A DNA stretch of 64,000 bases from Fibrobacter sp. (GCA_024398815.1 JAKSIL010000017.1:1-64000); one strand, 5' to 3'. Positions 11,501 to 20,492 are shown, numbered from the stretch's first letter. Translations and numbers: made by a program. Notes: a model not told the origin generated them from the letters alone.

Positions 11501-14427
11501 CTCACGAAATACGAATTCATGACATATCCAGGCATTGTCGAAACAACATAGCGAGCAGTTGCAAACACATCCTTTGGCGACACACTTCCCACGCTAATCA
11601 AGTCAGGATACTTACTACGATCCAACACCTCTAATTCATAATTACCAGGCAACACAGTAGCTTTGCCATTGGCGTCGTCATAAACAGGCTTCATAACAAC
11701 AGTCATCGGCAATTTACCATCCTTGATTTCGCTATACATATTCAAATATTCTGAGGCCAGGCTAGTAAAATAATTACCCAAGCCATTCTTATAGTCTATG
11801 TATCTCAAGACAACCGTACCCGAAGTTTCCTGGCTCGAAAGCCACCTGTCAAAATTGATCTTCGGCGTAGTCGACCGAGACAAAGTGTCATATATTTCCT
11901 CTCCACTAAAGGGTTCGTTACATACAACTTCGCCACTTGTCGTCCCAAAACAACGACTATGATACACAAGTCTTCTATATCCAGGCTCTTCCGCGGCATT
12001 ATACGCATAAACAACATTGAAAAGAGAATCATCGGCACTAAAATTTTCATAAGAAGTTTTCACACGCCACGGGAACAAAAGCTTCGGCGCAGACAAAGTC
12101 TTGGCATTTGAAAAGCCTCCAAAGAAATCAACAGAATACGGAAAAATAGACCTTTGTTGGTAAACTTGATATTCATACTCGACATCGTAATCGCGCACCA
12201 CGTAAGCCGTATATCTTTGATAACCAGTCAGGCTTACAGCGCCATCCACTTCAGAGCCAAACAGGCTTCTGTCAACAAATCCACCATACGGTTCCTGATT
12301 ATTGCGAGCAGCCCTGTCCATGTATATATTCTTTACGTCAAGCTCGCTTTTCAAGCCTACAATGCTATCAAGAGCGGTGTTCGACACGACTCCATTTTCG
12401 TCAGAAGCGAATACGGCAAAGCCCATGCGGCCATCCTTCGAAACGCAATAATTGTTGCGGAAGGCCACCCCCGGATAATCAACCATATTGTACACTTCCG
12501 GAACCATGGTAAAGTCAACCGTAAACAAGATGTTTCCGCGTCCTCCATCCTCTGCAAAAGCGGGCAAATTTTCGTTAACACCCGACTTGAACACCCACGG
12601 CGACGAAAATCCCAACGAATCGCTCGCATAGTTCAAATACGCAGCAAACATCTTCGACTTCATGAAATCGCCACTTATATAGCCATTCTGACTGAAAGTT
12701 CCCGCACCATCAGAGACGGCGCCTTTCGACAAATCGAACGAACCCTGACTGCCGGATGCCGTCACATTGAAGAAATTGAACAAGAACACATCTTCATCGT
12801 CAAATTCGGCACCTACAATTGAACCGACCTCGGATGTCGGACGTCCACTCAATTCATCTACGGTCTTTTCATCGGGATCATAGAAATAGTTTGCAGCAAC
12901 GAGAACGTCTCCGTAATTGGCAATTGTAGCCGCCAGGTACCCAGATACGTTATTGCCTGAGCCCGCAATGGAGACATTCCCGTAGCCATAGTTACTATTT
13001 ATAGTTAAACTAGCTATATAAACAGAGCCAAGCATTCCTCCAACTTTTACAGATTTATTCCCGCAATCCGGAACAGAGATACTTCCATAAAAAGACGATT
13101 TTTCCAAAGTAAAGCCATCAATGCATTCATTACCAACAAGCCCGGCAAAACCACCTATGGTCGCACCAAGCACAGGACATTCATCACCATCTACAGCGTT
13201 GATTGCAATTGCATCAGAAGATTCTAGGCTTCCAACCGAAATATTTCTCATTGTCAGCTGAGATTCTTGATTACAGACTCCTTCAAGACTTTCGCTTCCA
13301 GAGACAATACCCATCACAGCACCCATTCTATAACCATTCAATATTTTGTTGTTTTTCGCAACAACTCCATCAAGAACTGTAGCCGGACCCGCCACAAAGT
13401 TGCCAACAACACCACCCAACGAAACATCTGCCGGCAAGTCGCCAGGTTCTTCACTATCTTCATCTATGAATTTGAATATTTTATTTTCAACCAAGTTGTT
13501 CTGCGAGACTATGCCGCCTATCGTAAAATTGGGAACACCACTATAATCCAATATTCCAGCAAAGCTGCCCAGGCTCCCTCTCATTGTGCGCTCGCTATCT
13601 GCGCCGCCCGACAGCATTTCTTCTAAACACAAAGCGTCGTTTTCCGTAAACCGCACCGTATCATTCGAAACAGTATCGTTTACAAAAATCGCATTCACGG
13701 CACTCCCAACAAAAGCTCCAGCAAAGGCTCCGCTCACCACGGAATTTTCTACGACTACATTGGTAAACGTAGATGATTCACTGTACCCCACAACTACACC
13801 CACTTGAGTTCTGAAATTCTGAAGCTGATTTTTTATTGAACCAGCAACATAGGCGTTCTCAAATTTCAAATTGGAAACGGACACATCACTAAGTTCAGCA
13901 AAGAACCCCATATTTATGTGACGGTCAGATGCGACAATGGATCGTCCGCTACCACTAGGAACGGAATATGGCGTAGGCATCCAAACATAATATCCATCAT
14001 TTTCCGTAAGCCGTTCAGCATAGCACAAGCCAGTCACCTTATGGTTATTGCCATTCACAGTCGTAATAGAACTTGCGCGACCAAGCGCACCGAAATAGAT
14101 TGGACTGAACACCATGTTGCAGGCACCATTCTCCGCTCGGCCACCCAAATCGAGATTCGAACCTAATTCAAATACCGTAGCGGCCGAAGATACCACAGTA
14201 GACACGACAAGCTGCACAACATTATCACATTCGGACGCGCCTCCGGGACACTCGTCATCCGGACTCCAAATCGGAGCTTGGCTCATACCACCTGCACAAG
14301 ATTCGTTTTCAGCAACCTGCGACAAGGTCACCGTATTACCGCTTAGGCCTACGCAGAAATCCGCGAACGAGAACTGGACCGACACCAGCAGTGCGAGTAC
14401 GAACGAAAACAATGAGATCTTTTTCAT
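2542..14427 (-). CDS. Giant secreted surface protein (~3961 aa) with Listeria-Bacteroides-type repeats and type IX-like C-terminal sorting domain
   Basis: Start: ATG at 14427, preceded by AGGAAT; an in-frame TTG 12 bases upstream overlaps that ribosome binding site and is less likely. MKKISLFSFVLALLVSVQ begins a signal peptide cleaved near SFA. Residues ~30-650 look like a beta-helix/GLUG-type region with recurring Gly-rich turns (for example GGFAGLVG). Residues ~1700-3330 hold about nine units of ~165-175 aa, each closing with a motif like TLYAVWD, resembling InlB/Listeria-Bacteroides repeats. Around 3540-3720 is a Trp-rich module (WQMISLAAID, FYWWDE, FWQYR, RGFWYSS, GWNLVANPHGW) shared with the next two genes. 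The last ~90 residues (GLYMLRVRAG...KVVVK) resemble a Por/T9SS type A sorting domain. Likely exported to the cell surface or medium, with an adhesin-type role; no enzyme domain was recognised. Strong paralogy with the two following genes suggests tandem duplication and divergence. Confidence 0.88.
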   Translation of the reverse strand: MKKISLFSFVLALLVSVQFSFADFCVGLSGNTVTLSQVAENESCAGGMSQAPIWSPDDECPGGASECDNVVQLVVSTVVSSAATVFELGSNLDLGGRAENGACNMVFSPIYFGALGRASSITTVNGNNHKVTGLCYAERLTENDGYYVWMPTPYSVPSGSGRSIVASDRHINMGFFAELSDVSVSNLKFENAYVAGSIKNQLQNFRTQVGVVVGYSESSTFTNVVVENSVVSGAFAGAFVGSAVNAIFVNDTVSNDTVRFTENDALCLEEMLSGGADSERTMRGSLGSFAGILDYSGVPNFTIGGIVSQNNLVENKIFKFIDEDSEEPGDLPADVSLGGVVGNFVAGPATVLDGVVAKNNKILNGYRMGAVMGIVSGSESLEGVCNQESQLTMRNISVGSLESSDAIAINAVDGDECPVLGATIGGFAGLVGNECIDGFTLEKSSFYGSISVPDCGNKSVKVGGMLGSVYIASLTINSNYGYGNVSIAGSGNNVSGYLAATIANYGDVLVAANYFYDPDEKTVDELSGRPTSEVGSIVGAEFDDEDVFLFNFFNVTASGSQGSFDLSKGAVSDGAGTFSQNGYISGDFMKSKMFAAYLNYASDSLGFSSPWVFKSGVNENLPAFAEDGGRGNILFTVDFTMVPEVYNMVDYPGVAFRNNYCVSKDGRMGFAVFASDENGVVSNTALDSIVGLKSELDVKNIYMDRAARNNQEPYGGFVDRSLFGSEVDGAVSLTGYQRYTAYVVRDYDVEYEYQVYQQRSIFPYSVDFFGGFSNAKTLSAPKLLFPWRVKTSYENFSADDSLFNVVYAYNAAEEPGYRRLVYHSRCFGTTSGEVVCNEPFSGEEIYDTLSRSTTPKINFDRWLSSQETSGTVVLRYIDYKNGLGNYFTSLASEYLNMYSEIKDGKLPMTVVMKPVYDDANGKATVLPGNYELEVLDRSKYPDLISVGSVSPKDVFATARYVVSTMPGYVMNSYFVSYYLICGNPSGTDNINLSPVSEYENADALAVALKNILRNPGNGKVIEIPLVEESSADTVYIDSLYKALVKAGAWNNADYTQYVFVTPDGRKLNYYLDYDLKLDELQSKIESNGYPKHIYQNDDDEMGKNESAYMLVYGHDADMQIHVDEGLPYVYGLYKADSTVSANDVAKVFHFVSNEVPTEMNGGAWIWDGKSVNSVTAEIISEHGLEENEALPAAVEWNRENDASRPTVHLRLIPECAFAESIDDMCAISSYDGSNVNPDYANNYHGAVQLTQRDKTTGDTLSVNYLEERVDKVSPYYSSDSRSFFMPLPRTNDTLTFDIELKPDFGYDMELLEFAPDLTNGSALFTYKGNSYARENFETQVNGDFATIVCGSRVQGPDSEWGLLRDVVDKDGNKRDVLRLNPLCMGDSIYLVPRYTPKNFAFKFASLQKALSLTKTNDVFIAYDANTTPEWGEIPWEKQFVVSADDTERNFPKVYSSRGCATWTPQGNLNSESDLPVGDFVGVHDLDELIDSAKSKGWDYIFLKDYTGDEDDVNTLYPVFNDRDCFPIDVFMHVYLDNGAGHGTIKLVQYLGSIDTTDDAFAERIEHSFEDISGGENSQYPYVLNVPKVEIPFVFVVEAAPEDGYRLDKVWYEEPVMNGVRTTVMFEGDTVIVDDNKVLHAKFRLDGPYYVKYDLGLLEGDSGKVFIPETAVAEQTFAREDFNGNLWSPYHTDKCFMGWRMIDKDGNEGVFTSVTYEDLANLSLDPNYPTGLVAEWRERGAGCVEPQYTFTLKALTQDENSWLSAYQVLGSDTLWHDTISVDGVHIKLGVKKYNIFLLPRSKTGYSTTEPVVKESSNIVSAETDGSYKLGHEEAEFTYGVTWSSSQNKYNFAFVDNTDKPVIRSESDWESFRSFAYGEEDDLGSLVRMDGACFVGWSISPYGVVGYTGNLSDNEALIAELKNAMIETQDGVDYRKLYAIWDENPIAPCPEFEDMISVQTGYPENFGTFELIQRVNGEETKIFTVSGDAPIDIPEVIKAYVKFAPGTDFDEYFEFDPEVAGNDTVQVVGQYSLTNVDANTVVDFNGLEKVELRKPYVQSKKKDYKFVFNANAENALYAPAWKVNGKAGEYGVISNAVSEDYGYSALDAGFLIKFGYCSDREWSFEKTVDANTPVYKYVTPQFILDYESRKASNLEADTLYAVWSDGNCPLFVSGDSYVVSLPDTLKGKVTIEFLQNVDGVDSVTARLSNQDLLIPVPGRVEPDSAVIFTGVRLKANPGYVLNETDSKIYYASEGSTDFVPLTVNGYLEISENVVLTASADVSTFTFAFNDNGTSVFHLNDWTDQKTFKMSDAEAARTFPAPVSGAGCFAGWSWDKDAAYGEGFEMFNDAFAAGFVNAASVDSVNGVPVLYAVWQSEEDGCVLNSMTIASSEPGKGSFTLSQNGNVYLVPDEGAKVPVDGGFAFTLGFVPKAGLYEYDEIAGVSVVNTDDGSPVALNDGVLEVSATNVTLKATVSPVATMFHFDVNTQDVVYFGSSWKINAEYYADMPLQQRAFPMSGYRLDACLAGWSLKKDALVDEAIDTFDTALVGSLKTSVADSVDGALVLYAVWNTENCNQTIFNVTSASLSDGELYLTTTIDGEKFAYAVTADTLKVPYKSDLKFVAEFKPNDGIALDDDSYFYEVNARGDKLKALVNGEMQVVSDAIVKAPVKAKTYVVYFDQNAYDVFYGNGWKSLTEFDVLMNYGDRELPMNIYRVGYKLAGWELQDGGRVYRVFNDTLIDEFHRELFASDADTVSLLAVWAADTTSPYVVTNITPTSGTLSLLQFVGGDTARFAVSDAGLKVPAVDGGLNFTASFTPKTGYITSGLNPLFTRDAFNGDVELENSRLTVKSSVSVGAVVVPDGYEFALNTNAGSAHVFFGNDWVSSGSFSASANPMFPSELYRTDACFKGWSLAATSSKGYKKFDSEFAAALNQIQSLGLPSNTLYAVWDGYCSDNYTVVSKNGQNGVFELTQTVNGVDLPAVKVDSKGTLIPVSASGLTFNVKFVENPGYTLTEGESLFMEVGDAVIDSAENGTSMVIAANTALRATVSADKFRLTYDVNGGDSYVYFGDGWKRTAEMTLDDDVVVLPKGIYRADATLVGWSSKKDADVSEAFDKLTLGLVAEFEEGKVENTLYAIWDTTANVETFMVTFAEAEIGSLTLSQVADDEIMKYEVPQAGLPVPIVEGGLKFKASYMLIGGYSAIDADSLYVVDENGLVGPSLVNGDLLVDKDVELTVPTEAEIYGIVFNTNTSAEPVFYGSDWMDSSKFVLGDENTVLDLPMLVYSTTTCVVGWALKSAVENGEPVFTQFNSDLAAAFKESGERSSKGYFKMYAVWGDAEQCETYNRIQLASENGSILLEEITGAADAEPVVHPFAEDGSILLPKIVNGLQFFVRSVPDSSYMLDSLVVTRIGDDEFRHVTFENGSLPRTLYNTEFKAYFGKANHTPLEFVKADFVQSGNAVRFSFTTSDFEVTRGASLSAVVIDSAGTVVVDTVFADSIPSSFESSWDLFPVAVGSYSVEFSIFDDRESFAFDTSFTVVSEVAAVVADGWQMISLAAIDTSALVWDDDAQFYWWDESTVAAEFWQYRAFERGDEIVKDRGFWYSSLQGRTVPLRTDYEDDNSDVVWKLDSLNSGWNLVANPHGWAMDLFGDKPADKADGNEEAPISFWKYDALSADYKEVETIGPYEAVWVKVSGPTEWTVPSKPIFKADAVVLTDSVGTDSLGTDTLGGSALEKSRALAKAASADSWSLQMVLKDGAGRTDAWNMLGVSNKPFTAEEPPASLGNHVSLSIMDGNRALAKSVKAPASENEWKVALSATSNRRGFLSFKGVSEIRQYGYKVFVTIDGKTSEVGENEELDVSLTTRAKYATVRVAPTANTVVVGEVRNLRAAKVGRELNVSFIADKALAGAKTRVDLMDMKGHVIATVNAKAVAGTNKLAFEAPKTGLYMLRVRAGSQMSAGKVVVK

Positions 14428-14545
14428 AAGATTCCTCAATACTAGACTTTACCCAAGAAAAGATAGTTATTTGGGGAATTCTTATAAGATGCTTACAAAA
14501 AAGGACTCTTCATTGCAACGCAACAATTATTCATTACAACACGGC

Positions 14546-14576
14546 GCTAATTAACGCAAAATTTGCGTTAATTAGC
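14546..14576. repeat. 31-bp perfect palindrome upstream of the 3961-aa gene
   Basis: GCTAATTAACGCAAA is followed by a single A and its exact reverse complement TTTGCGTTAATTAGC. It lies ~120 bases upstream of the 14427 start and 49 bases after the stop of the next gene at 14625. There is no T-run after it on either strand, so an ordinary terminator is not obvious; it may be an operator or an mRNA 3'-end hairpin. Confidence 0.8.
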
Positions 14577-14624
14577 AGAACGCGGAGGACGCCCGCAGGC
14601 GTACCGCACACAACCCGTTGAACA

Positions 14625-17600
14625 TCAACGAGTTACGATTTTCGCGAACGATGTCGCATTGCCCACACGAACGCGGACCATGTAGAGTCCGGGCTTCGGG
14701 AGGCTCATTGACAGGCGGTTGGTTCCCGCCACGGTCTTGAACGATGCACTCGAAACGACCTCGCCGCGAATGGAGACCAGGTCCACCTGAGCCATCGCCC
14801 CATTCGTCAACTCAAATGCGTCGAAATTGACGACAAGGGTGCCGCCCGCCTGCATGGCGCGGACATTCGCAATGTTCGGCAAAGCGATAGCCTTGGGAGC
14901 TTCGCCCACATAGAGCCCGACTTTCTTAGAAACCTGCGAAAGCGGAATCGTCAGCGACTCACCCTCGTGCATTTCTACCGTTTTGCCATCGACCGTCGCA
15001 TAAACGGCAAGGCCCATGCTATTCAGCTGCTTTACGCCAGCAAAGCTTAAGTAGCCAAGACGATTGCTGGTCGCACTCGCCTCCAGCGTCCATTCGTACG
15101 AACCGGAGCGTTCCGCCTTTCGATAGCACTTGGTCAAAGCGCGATTGTTTTCGGCAATGGAAAGCATCACTCGGCTACCCATACCGGCAGGAGGTTCCTC
15201 CACGTTTTTATCGTTGTCCGCGACGCCCACAAAGTTCCAGCTATCCATTTTGCCATTCTTATCCGTCAAAACGGCCTGCAGAGTCCAGCCAAATTCGTTC
15301 GCTGATTTCTTCAGGGCATCACCGGAAGCGGAGGGGGCCACGAACTGCTTTTTACCCACGGAATCCAGCTTATACGCAAAAGTCGGCGTCTTGGGCAAGC
15401 GCCATTCCGTTTCCTTGGACACATGAGCCCAAACAGATTCGTTAGCGCCTATGACAGAAGTTTCCTCGTATTGTCCCGTCTTTGAATTCCAGCGGTAGAA
15501 GACAACGTCGCGATTGTCATTTTCACCGTACAAGTCCACATCCCAGCTATACGGATTCGACACCATGTTCCAGCCGGAATAGACGCTATCCATCGTCCAT
15601 ACCACGGGCTCGACATTCTGGTTGTCGATTTGCGCTCCCGATTCGCCCCGTTCACGAAGCACCAGCGGACGACCTTCGATGGAACTGTACCAGTAACCGC
15701 GTCCGTTTTCGACAGCACTATTCTTGTAAAAGCGATGGTACTGCCAGAACCAGCCGTAATTCACGGACTCGTTCCACCAATATATCTGTGCATCGTCATC
15801 GTCAAAATCCAATTTTTCGAAATCGACATTGTCGAGCGCAACCATGTGCCAGCAATCTTCACAGTCAGCGGCAATCTCGTTCGACACCGCAAACTTCTGT
15901 TCAAACACCGACTTTCTTTCGCCATCGACGAAAGCCAATGCATTCAAGCGGTAATTGCCGGCAGGCAACGGTCCAAAGATTTTTTCATCGTCCCCGCCAT
16001 CCTGCAAGAATACATACCGTTCAGCAACGACTTCCGAATCGTTCTCGAGAGTCACAAAAACATCCTGGAATTCGTCCTTAATGGAATCCGGGACTGCAAA
16101 ATCCACAAAGAGCACATTGCCCGACAGCCAGACATCGTGTTTTGCAAGAACAAAGGGCTTGTTGTCGGGGGTTGTTTTGCTATAGACGACAACCTTGTAT
16201 CTGCCCTCTTCAAAACCTTCCAGCAAGTCTCCTTCTTCAAAGATATAGGTCTGGTTATTCCTATCCGTAAATTCGGCACTGATGAATGCAGAATCCCCAT
16301 GGAACGAGAACCTGTCTTGAATCCGGGACGGGAAAAGAATGGTCCCATCTTTACCGAAGGGATGGTCAACCGTATCTTTCGTCCCCCCTTCAAGAGGCTT
16401 CAGCTCGCGTAAAACTACAGTCGTCGACGCTTCCTTCAATTCTAGCTGGACAAAACCGTAGCGAGCCTCCGTACATTGTTCTGCACTACCCCAAACAGCC
16501 TCAAGTTCGTATTTTCCGCTTTGCTGAACAGCTTCATAGATTTCAGCATTTCCTGCCTCGATAAAGAACAAATCGTCATAAGAGGCAAAATTATCCGAGG
16601 CGCTCCAGCCCAAAACACATGAATGTGTCGTGTACACAAATTCCGGGAGCCTTAACCTATCCGTAGAATTTTGAGATTCAACAATTTCTATGAAACCTTT
16701 CCAGTTTTCACTAAAAAATACAGAATCTTCATCAACATCGCCTAGAGAAAGCTCAACATTTTTTGTCGGCGCAAACTCCGCCGCCACTGTCACACCCGAA
16801 CTCAAGAATTCGCGATCCAGGCTAATAATGTCCGTGTAAAAACACGACCTACGTACACCTTCACCATTGGTAAAAACAACATCGCCAACATTACCATAGC
16901 CATCATCGGGAACCGCCATCATAAGGAATGTATAGGCCGCACTAGCTTCAATCAAACCAATTCCTTGCTCTGTGACCTCATGCGCAATAGTATCGCCATT
17001 TACCACTTGCATTAGTAAAATCTTCCCGTGCTCCGTATTTCCAGACACTTTGCTAGAAGGCCAATCCCCTGACGAGACGTCTTCCCATTTCGGCATCAAC
17101 TTATTTGTATTCAACTTGTTTAACGATTCATACAAATCTAAATCGTACGAACTTCGCGAAAAACTTTCATCGCCTTCAGCATGCCAGTTGCCGGTTATAA
17201 ACTGTTCAGTGCTATAAACAAAAGGCAAATCATCATACAAAGTCATTTCAGCATTGAAGTCAAACTCAAAGCTTCCATTCTCAGACGCAAAGAAAAGCGA
17301 ATTCTTATTCTTGGGAGCGCCGGACTCGTCTAATTGCAAATCAAAAACAACTTGGTGGCCCTTCTCGGCAACAAAAGACGAATTTAGTTTCAACACTTCA
17401 CCCGAAGTGTAAGTCAAGGCATCATACTGATAACGAAAACTCTCATATTCTCCCGTCGCATCATTCAACTTTTCAAATTTATGCACAACATACTCGTTAT
17501 CAGGAACAACATTCACATTAAAATCAAACTTGACCGCTCCGCCTTTCGCATCCAAAGCGTTGGGCAATTTTACCACATACTCACCTTGTGAATTTTGTTC

Positions 17601-20492
17601 AAAGTAGTGTTTCTCCGTCGGCAATCCGCCAACGGACTGAGACAACTCCACAGCCCCCGCTCCACTCAAATCCAAAGTCACTTCAACTCCGCCACAATCA
17701 TCATTCTGAGTCCATTGCGCATAGAGTACATTTTCTTCAGTAGCATCCAAATTCTCTATGAGATTTATGTCAACAGTTGTAGAGGGAGTTCCTTTCTTTT
17801 CTGTAGACCAGCCGTCAAAGCAATAACCGTCGGCACGATACAATGTCGGCAATTCATAATCAATTGTAGGAGACAAAGGTGCACTGCCCGTCATATTATC
17901 GTAAAATATTTCAGCGGTCGTATTCTTGTCATACGCAACTTGGTAATTTATCTTTTGAAGAGAAGGTTCTATTCTAAGCTGCCAAGATACGCGCGTTGTT
18001 TTATTTTGGTCTCCAGGTTCGTATTTATCGCCAAAAACGTCCATGAGCGTCGAAAGATCAAAATACCCGTCATCATCAACATTCACATTAAAATAAACGG
18101 CACCTGTACGCGTTTCCCAACCTGCAATCACATCGTTCGGGTCAGTAACCAGTTCCGCATCGTCCCAGTCGAACTTACCGCAGCCAAGGCACACTTGCAC
18201 GGTCCAGTAAAAAATCTCGTAGCCCGGATGATTAATTTTCACACGCATCTTCTCTGCGATTGGAATTTCTGGAGGATCAGACACATCGATATTAGAAAAG
18301 GACATGGACCCCATCAAGACTTCGTCCCGCTCCGAATTTTTTCCATAGGCATCGACAATCAGCTCAACCGCAGATCCACGATTATCAAGAATTGTTTCCG
18401 CATTTCCCAATGTACATGTATAGGGGTCTTCACTAATCGGAGCCATCAACACAACAATCGAATTCGTTTGCGCAGTGTCAAGAGAAAGAACATTTGAAAA
18501 ACGAAGACCCTTAAGCGTTAGGAGGCCTGCAGCATCGCCATCCTGAGTCAAATACATGGGTCCGTTCCCCGTGTTTTTATACACTCGGGAAATATCTTCC
18601 CCATAAAAGAACCTATACGCTTCCATAACATTTTCTTCAACGACATCGCCATTTACATCCAGGGTCCTCTCAACCACATAGGGAATTAACGCATCCTTAT
18701 CCGCCCACGTTGTCGTAGAAACTGGATTCGTGAAGAATACATAGGAATATTTATCACTATCCGTATTTTTTATCAGCTCATAACTGGAATTGCCAGCAGC
18801 ATCTTTTTGCTCTACAAGGTAAGTGACATGGTATTCGGTATAGTTCAAAAAGACTGAATCAGAGACAAAAGTCTGTGAAAAATCAACAACATCTTTATAA
18901 CCGTTGTCCTTAACATACCACTTTAAACTTTCACCATAACTTTTTTCTTTATCCAAGTCCTTAAAAAAATTATACAAGTCGCCATCTATCATGCCCTCCG
19001 AATTCGTATATACCTCAAGCTCGTAGCTATAATTTTTAACCAAGGCGCCAAACGCCTTCAACGCTTCATCAATACCAAGCCGTTCAGCAATCAATTGTTT
19101 CATGCCAACAAAAATCACTTTTACAGGTTCCATCGTAGTACTCGACAAAACGGGATAGCCTCCTTCAGAAAAACTCCATTTTTGGTCAGCATCAAGATTA
19201 AAACTTAATTTAAAAGCGAATTCACCCGTTTTCATGTCTTCAACAGGCAAACATCCATTGACATAGCGGCTCTCAGCTACCGAGCATCCGTCAAAAGAAG
19301 ACCTGTAGTTAGCCAATTTAAATCTCGCAAAATATCCACCTACATCAACACTTCCATAAGCTTCATCATAGCTATCATCCAAAGTTCCATCGACAAACAA
19401 CTGTCCGACAGCCCTGTCAACTTTATCCTTTCCCACATAATAGTTCGAATACACACTCTCTTCCGCAGAGCTATTCCATTCAAATTGGCCAACAATGTAA
19501 CCTAGGTAAACAACATCAGGAGTGGTCGTATATGAGTAAATGCTGTCAATGCCGTTCACGCCACAACTATAGATTTTTCCAGAAGACATGCTTCCGACAA
19601 TTCCACCCAAATATCCAGAAGCCCACGGAGCACCCATAGCTTGTTCTATTTCGCCAATGCTATCAACAACGCTCAAGTTAGAAATAAGCACACGAGAAAT
19701 TCCACTATAACTAGCCTCGCCAGCAACTCCACCAAGTGCATAATGATCCGCTAAATAAGGATTACTGTACGACAGAACAAGCCTACTGATAATCACTCTG
19801 ACATCGTTCATGACAATATTACCAATGGTAGACTGGTTCACTTTTCCCGCAAGAGTTCCAGCCCTCACGCCCTGTACCCGCGCCCCGTCAATCTTAACCG
19901 ACTGCACAGTAGTTCCCATAAGGGAACCCGCCAAGACACCATCATAGACCTGCGAAAAGAGCGAGACGTCATTATCTTGAGCGAGAACCGAAGCATTTTC
20001 AAAAACAATGTCGTGAACATTAGAGCTGGTCAAACTATTGAAAAATCCGTAATAACTTTCCGAGCCATCGTCATGGGCATAACAAAAATTTTTTATAACA
20101 TAGGGATTACCCGTCGTCGGGTTAATTTCCGCAAAAAATTCCAAGGCCACAGCGCTACCGAGAGGAACAAAGTCTTGATCACAAACGGTAAAAGTACTTG
20201 AACTTGAAAAACTATTTATTCCGCCAAAATCAATGTCGGAACCGACAACCAATTTCTTTTGCTCTCTGTTACTCAAAGCCGAACTTAATAAACCGGGAAC
20301 ACCTCCATCAGTAGTGTTGTACCAGCCCAAAAAGCACTGCAAATCAGGATCGTCGCTGTCGGCCTGAGTCAATGTATAAGTGTGGATTCCATCAACATCG
20401 ATAGCGTCATCCACACAATAATACGCACCTTGCGCAAAAGCGAATGTCGCCCCAAACAGGGCTAAAATCAAAAATCTCAATGTGTTTTTCAT
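14625..20492 (-). CDS. Large secreted surface protein (~1955 aa), paralogue of the 3961-aa protein
   Basis: ATG at 20492 with AGGTG upstream gives MKNTLRFLILALFGATFAFAQ, a clear signal peptide; the longer open frame to 20534 adds 14 residues and would hide the signal sequence. The N-terminal ~400 residues have Gly-rich beta-helix/GLUG-like turns (GGVAGEASY, GGIVGSMSS). Listeria-Bacteroides-like units end at VLYAQW (~922), KLMPKW and ELEAVW. The Trp-rich module (WHMVALDNVD ~1547, IYWWNES, FWQYHRF, RGYWYSS, GWNMVSNPYSW ~1639) and the C-terminal sorting-type domain (GLYMVRVRVG...AKIVTR) match the neighbours. Role probably surface attachment or matrix; no catalytic domain recognised. It lies between genes of the same kind, but the terminator after the upstream gene suggests a separate transcript. 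Confidence 0.87.
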   Translation of the reverse strand: MKNTLRFLILALFGATFAFAQGAYYCVDDAIDVDGIHTYTLTQADSDDPDLQCFLGWYNTTDGGVPGLLSSALSNREQKKLVVGSDIDFGGINSFSSSSTFTVCDQDFVPLGSAVALEFFAEINPTTGNPYVIKNFCYAHDDGSESYYGFFNSLTSSNVHDIVFENASVLAQDNDVSLFSQVYDGVLAGSLMGTTVQSVKIDGARVQGVRAGTLAGKVNQSTIGNIVMNDVRVIISRLVLSYSNPYLADHYALGGVAGEASYSGISRVLISNLSVVDSIGEIEQAMGAPWASGYLGGIVGSMSSGKIYSCGVNGIDSIYSYTTTPDVVYLGYIVGQFEWNSSAEESVYSNYYVGKDKVDRAVGQLFVDGTLDDSYDEAYGSVDVGGYFARFKLANYRSSFDGCSVAESRYVNGCLPVEDMKTGEFAFKLSFNLDADQKWSFSEGGYPVLSSTTMEPVKVIFVGMKQLIAERLGIDEALKAFGALVKNYSYELEVYTNSEGMIDGDLYNFFKDLDKEKSYGESLKWYVKDNGYKDVVDFSQTFVSDSVFLNYTEYHVTYLVEQKDAAGNSSYELIKNTDSDKYSYVFFTNPVSTTTWADKDALIPYVVERTLDVNGDVVEENVMEAYRFFYGEDISRVYKNTGNGPMYLTQDGDAAGLLTLKGLRFSNVLSLDTAQTNSIVVLMAPISEDPYTCTLGNAETILDNRGSAVELIVDAYGKNSERDEVLMGSMSFSNIDVSDPPEIPIAEKMRVKINHPGYEIFYWTVQVCLGCGKFDWDDAELVTDPNDVIAGWETRTGAVYFNVNVDDDGYFDLSTLMDVFGDKYEPGDQNKTTRVSWQLRIEPSLQKINYQVAYDKNTTAEIFYDNMTGSAPLSPTIDYELPTLYRADGYCFDGWSTEKKGTPSTTVDINLIENLDATEENVLYAQWTQNDDCGGVEVTLDLSGAGAVELSQSVGGLPTEKHYFEQNSQGEYVVKLPNALDAKGGAVKFDFNVNVVPDNEYVVHKFEKLNDATGEYESFRYQYDALTYTSGEVLKLNSSFVAEKGHQVVFDLQLDESGAPKNKNSLFFASENGSFEFDFNAEMTLYDDLPFVYSTEQFITGNWHAEGDESFSRSSYDLDLYESLNKLNTNKLMPKWEDVSSGDWPSSKVSGNTEHGKILLMQVVNGDTIAHEVTEQGIGLIEASAAYTFLMMAVPDDGYGNVGDVVFTNGEGVRRSCFYTDIISLDREFLSSGVTVAAEFAPTKNVELSLGDVDEDSVFFSENWKGFIEIVESQNSTDRLRLPEFVYTTHSCVLGWSASDNFASYDDLFFIEAGNAEIYEAVQQSGKYELEAVWGSAEQCTEARYGFVQLELKEASTTVVLRELKPLEGGTKDTVDHPFGKDGTILFPSRIQDRFSFHGDSAFISAEFTDRNNQTYIFEEGDLLEGFEEGRYKVVVYSKTTPDNKPFVLAKHDVWLSGNVLFVDFAVPDSIKDEFQDVFVTLENDSEVVAERYVFLQDGGDDEKIFGPLPAGNYRLNALAFVDGERKSVFEQKFAVSNEIAADCEDCWHMVALDNVDFEKLDFDDDDAQIYWWNESVNYGWFWQYHRFYKNSAVENGRGYWYSSIEGRPLVLRERGESGAQIDNQNVEPVVWTMDSVYSGWNMVSNPYSWDVDLYGENDNRDVVFYRWNSKTGQYEETSVIGANESVWAHVSKETEWRLPKTPTFAYKLDSVGKKQFVAPSASGDALKKSANEFGWTLQAVLTDKNGKMDSWNFVGVADNDKNVEEPPAGMGSRVMLSIAENNRALTKCYRKAERSGSYEWTLEASATSNRLGYLSFAGVKQLNSMGLAVYATVDGKTVEMHEGESLTIPLSQVSKKVGLYVGEAPKAIALPNIANVRAMQAGGTLVVNFDAFELTNGAMAQVDLVSIRGEVVSSASFKTVAGTNRLSMSLPKPGLYMVRVRVGNATSFAKIVTR

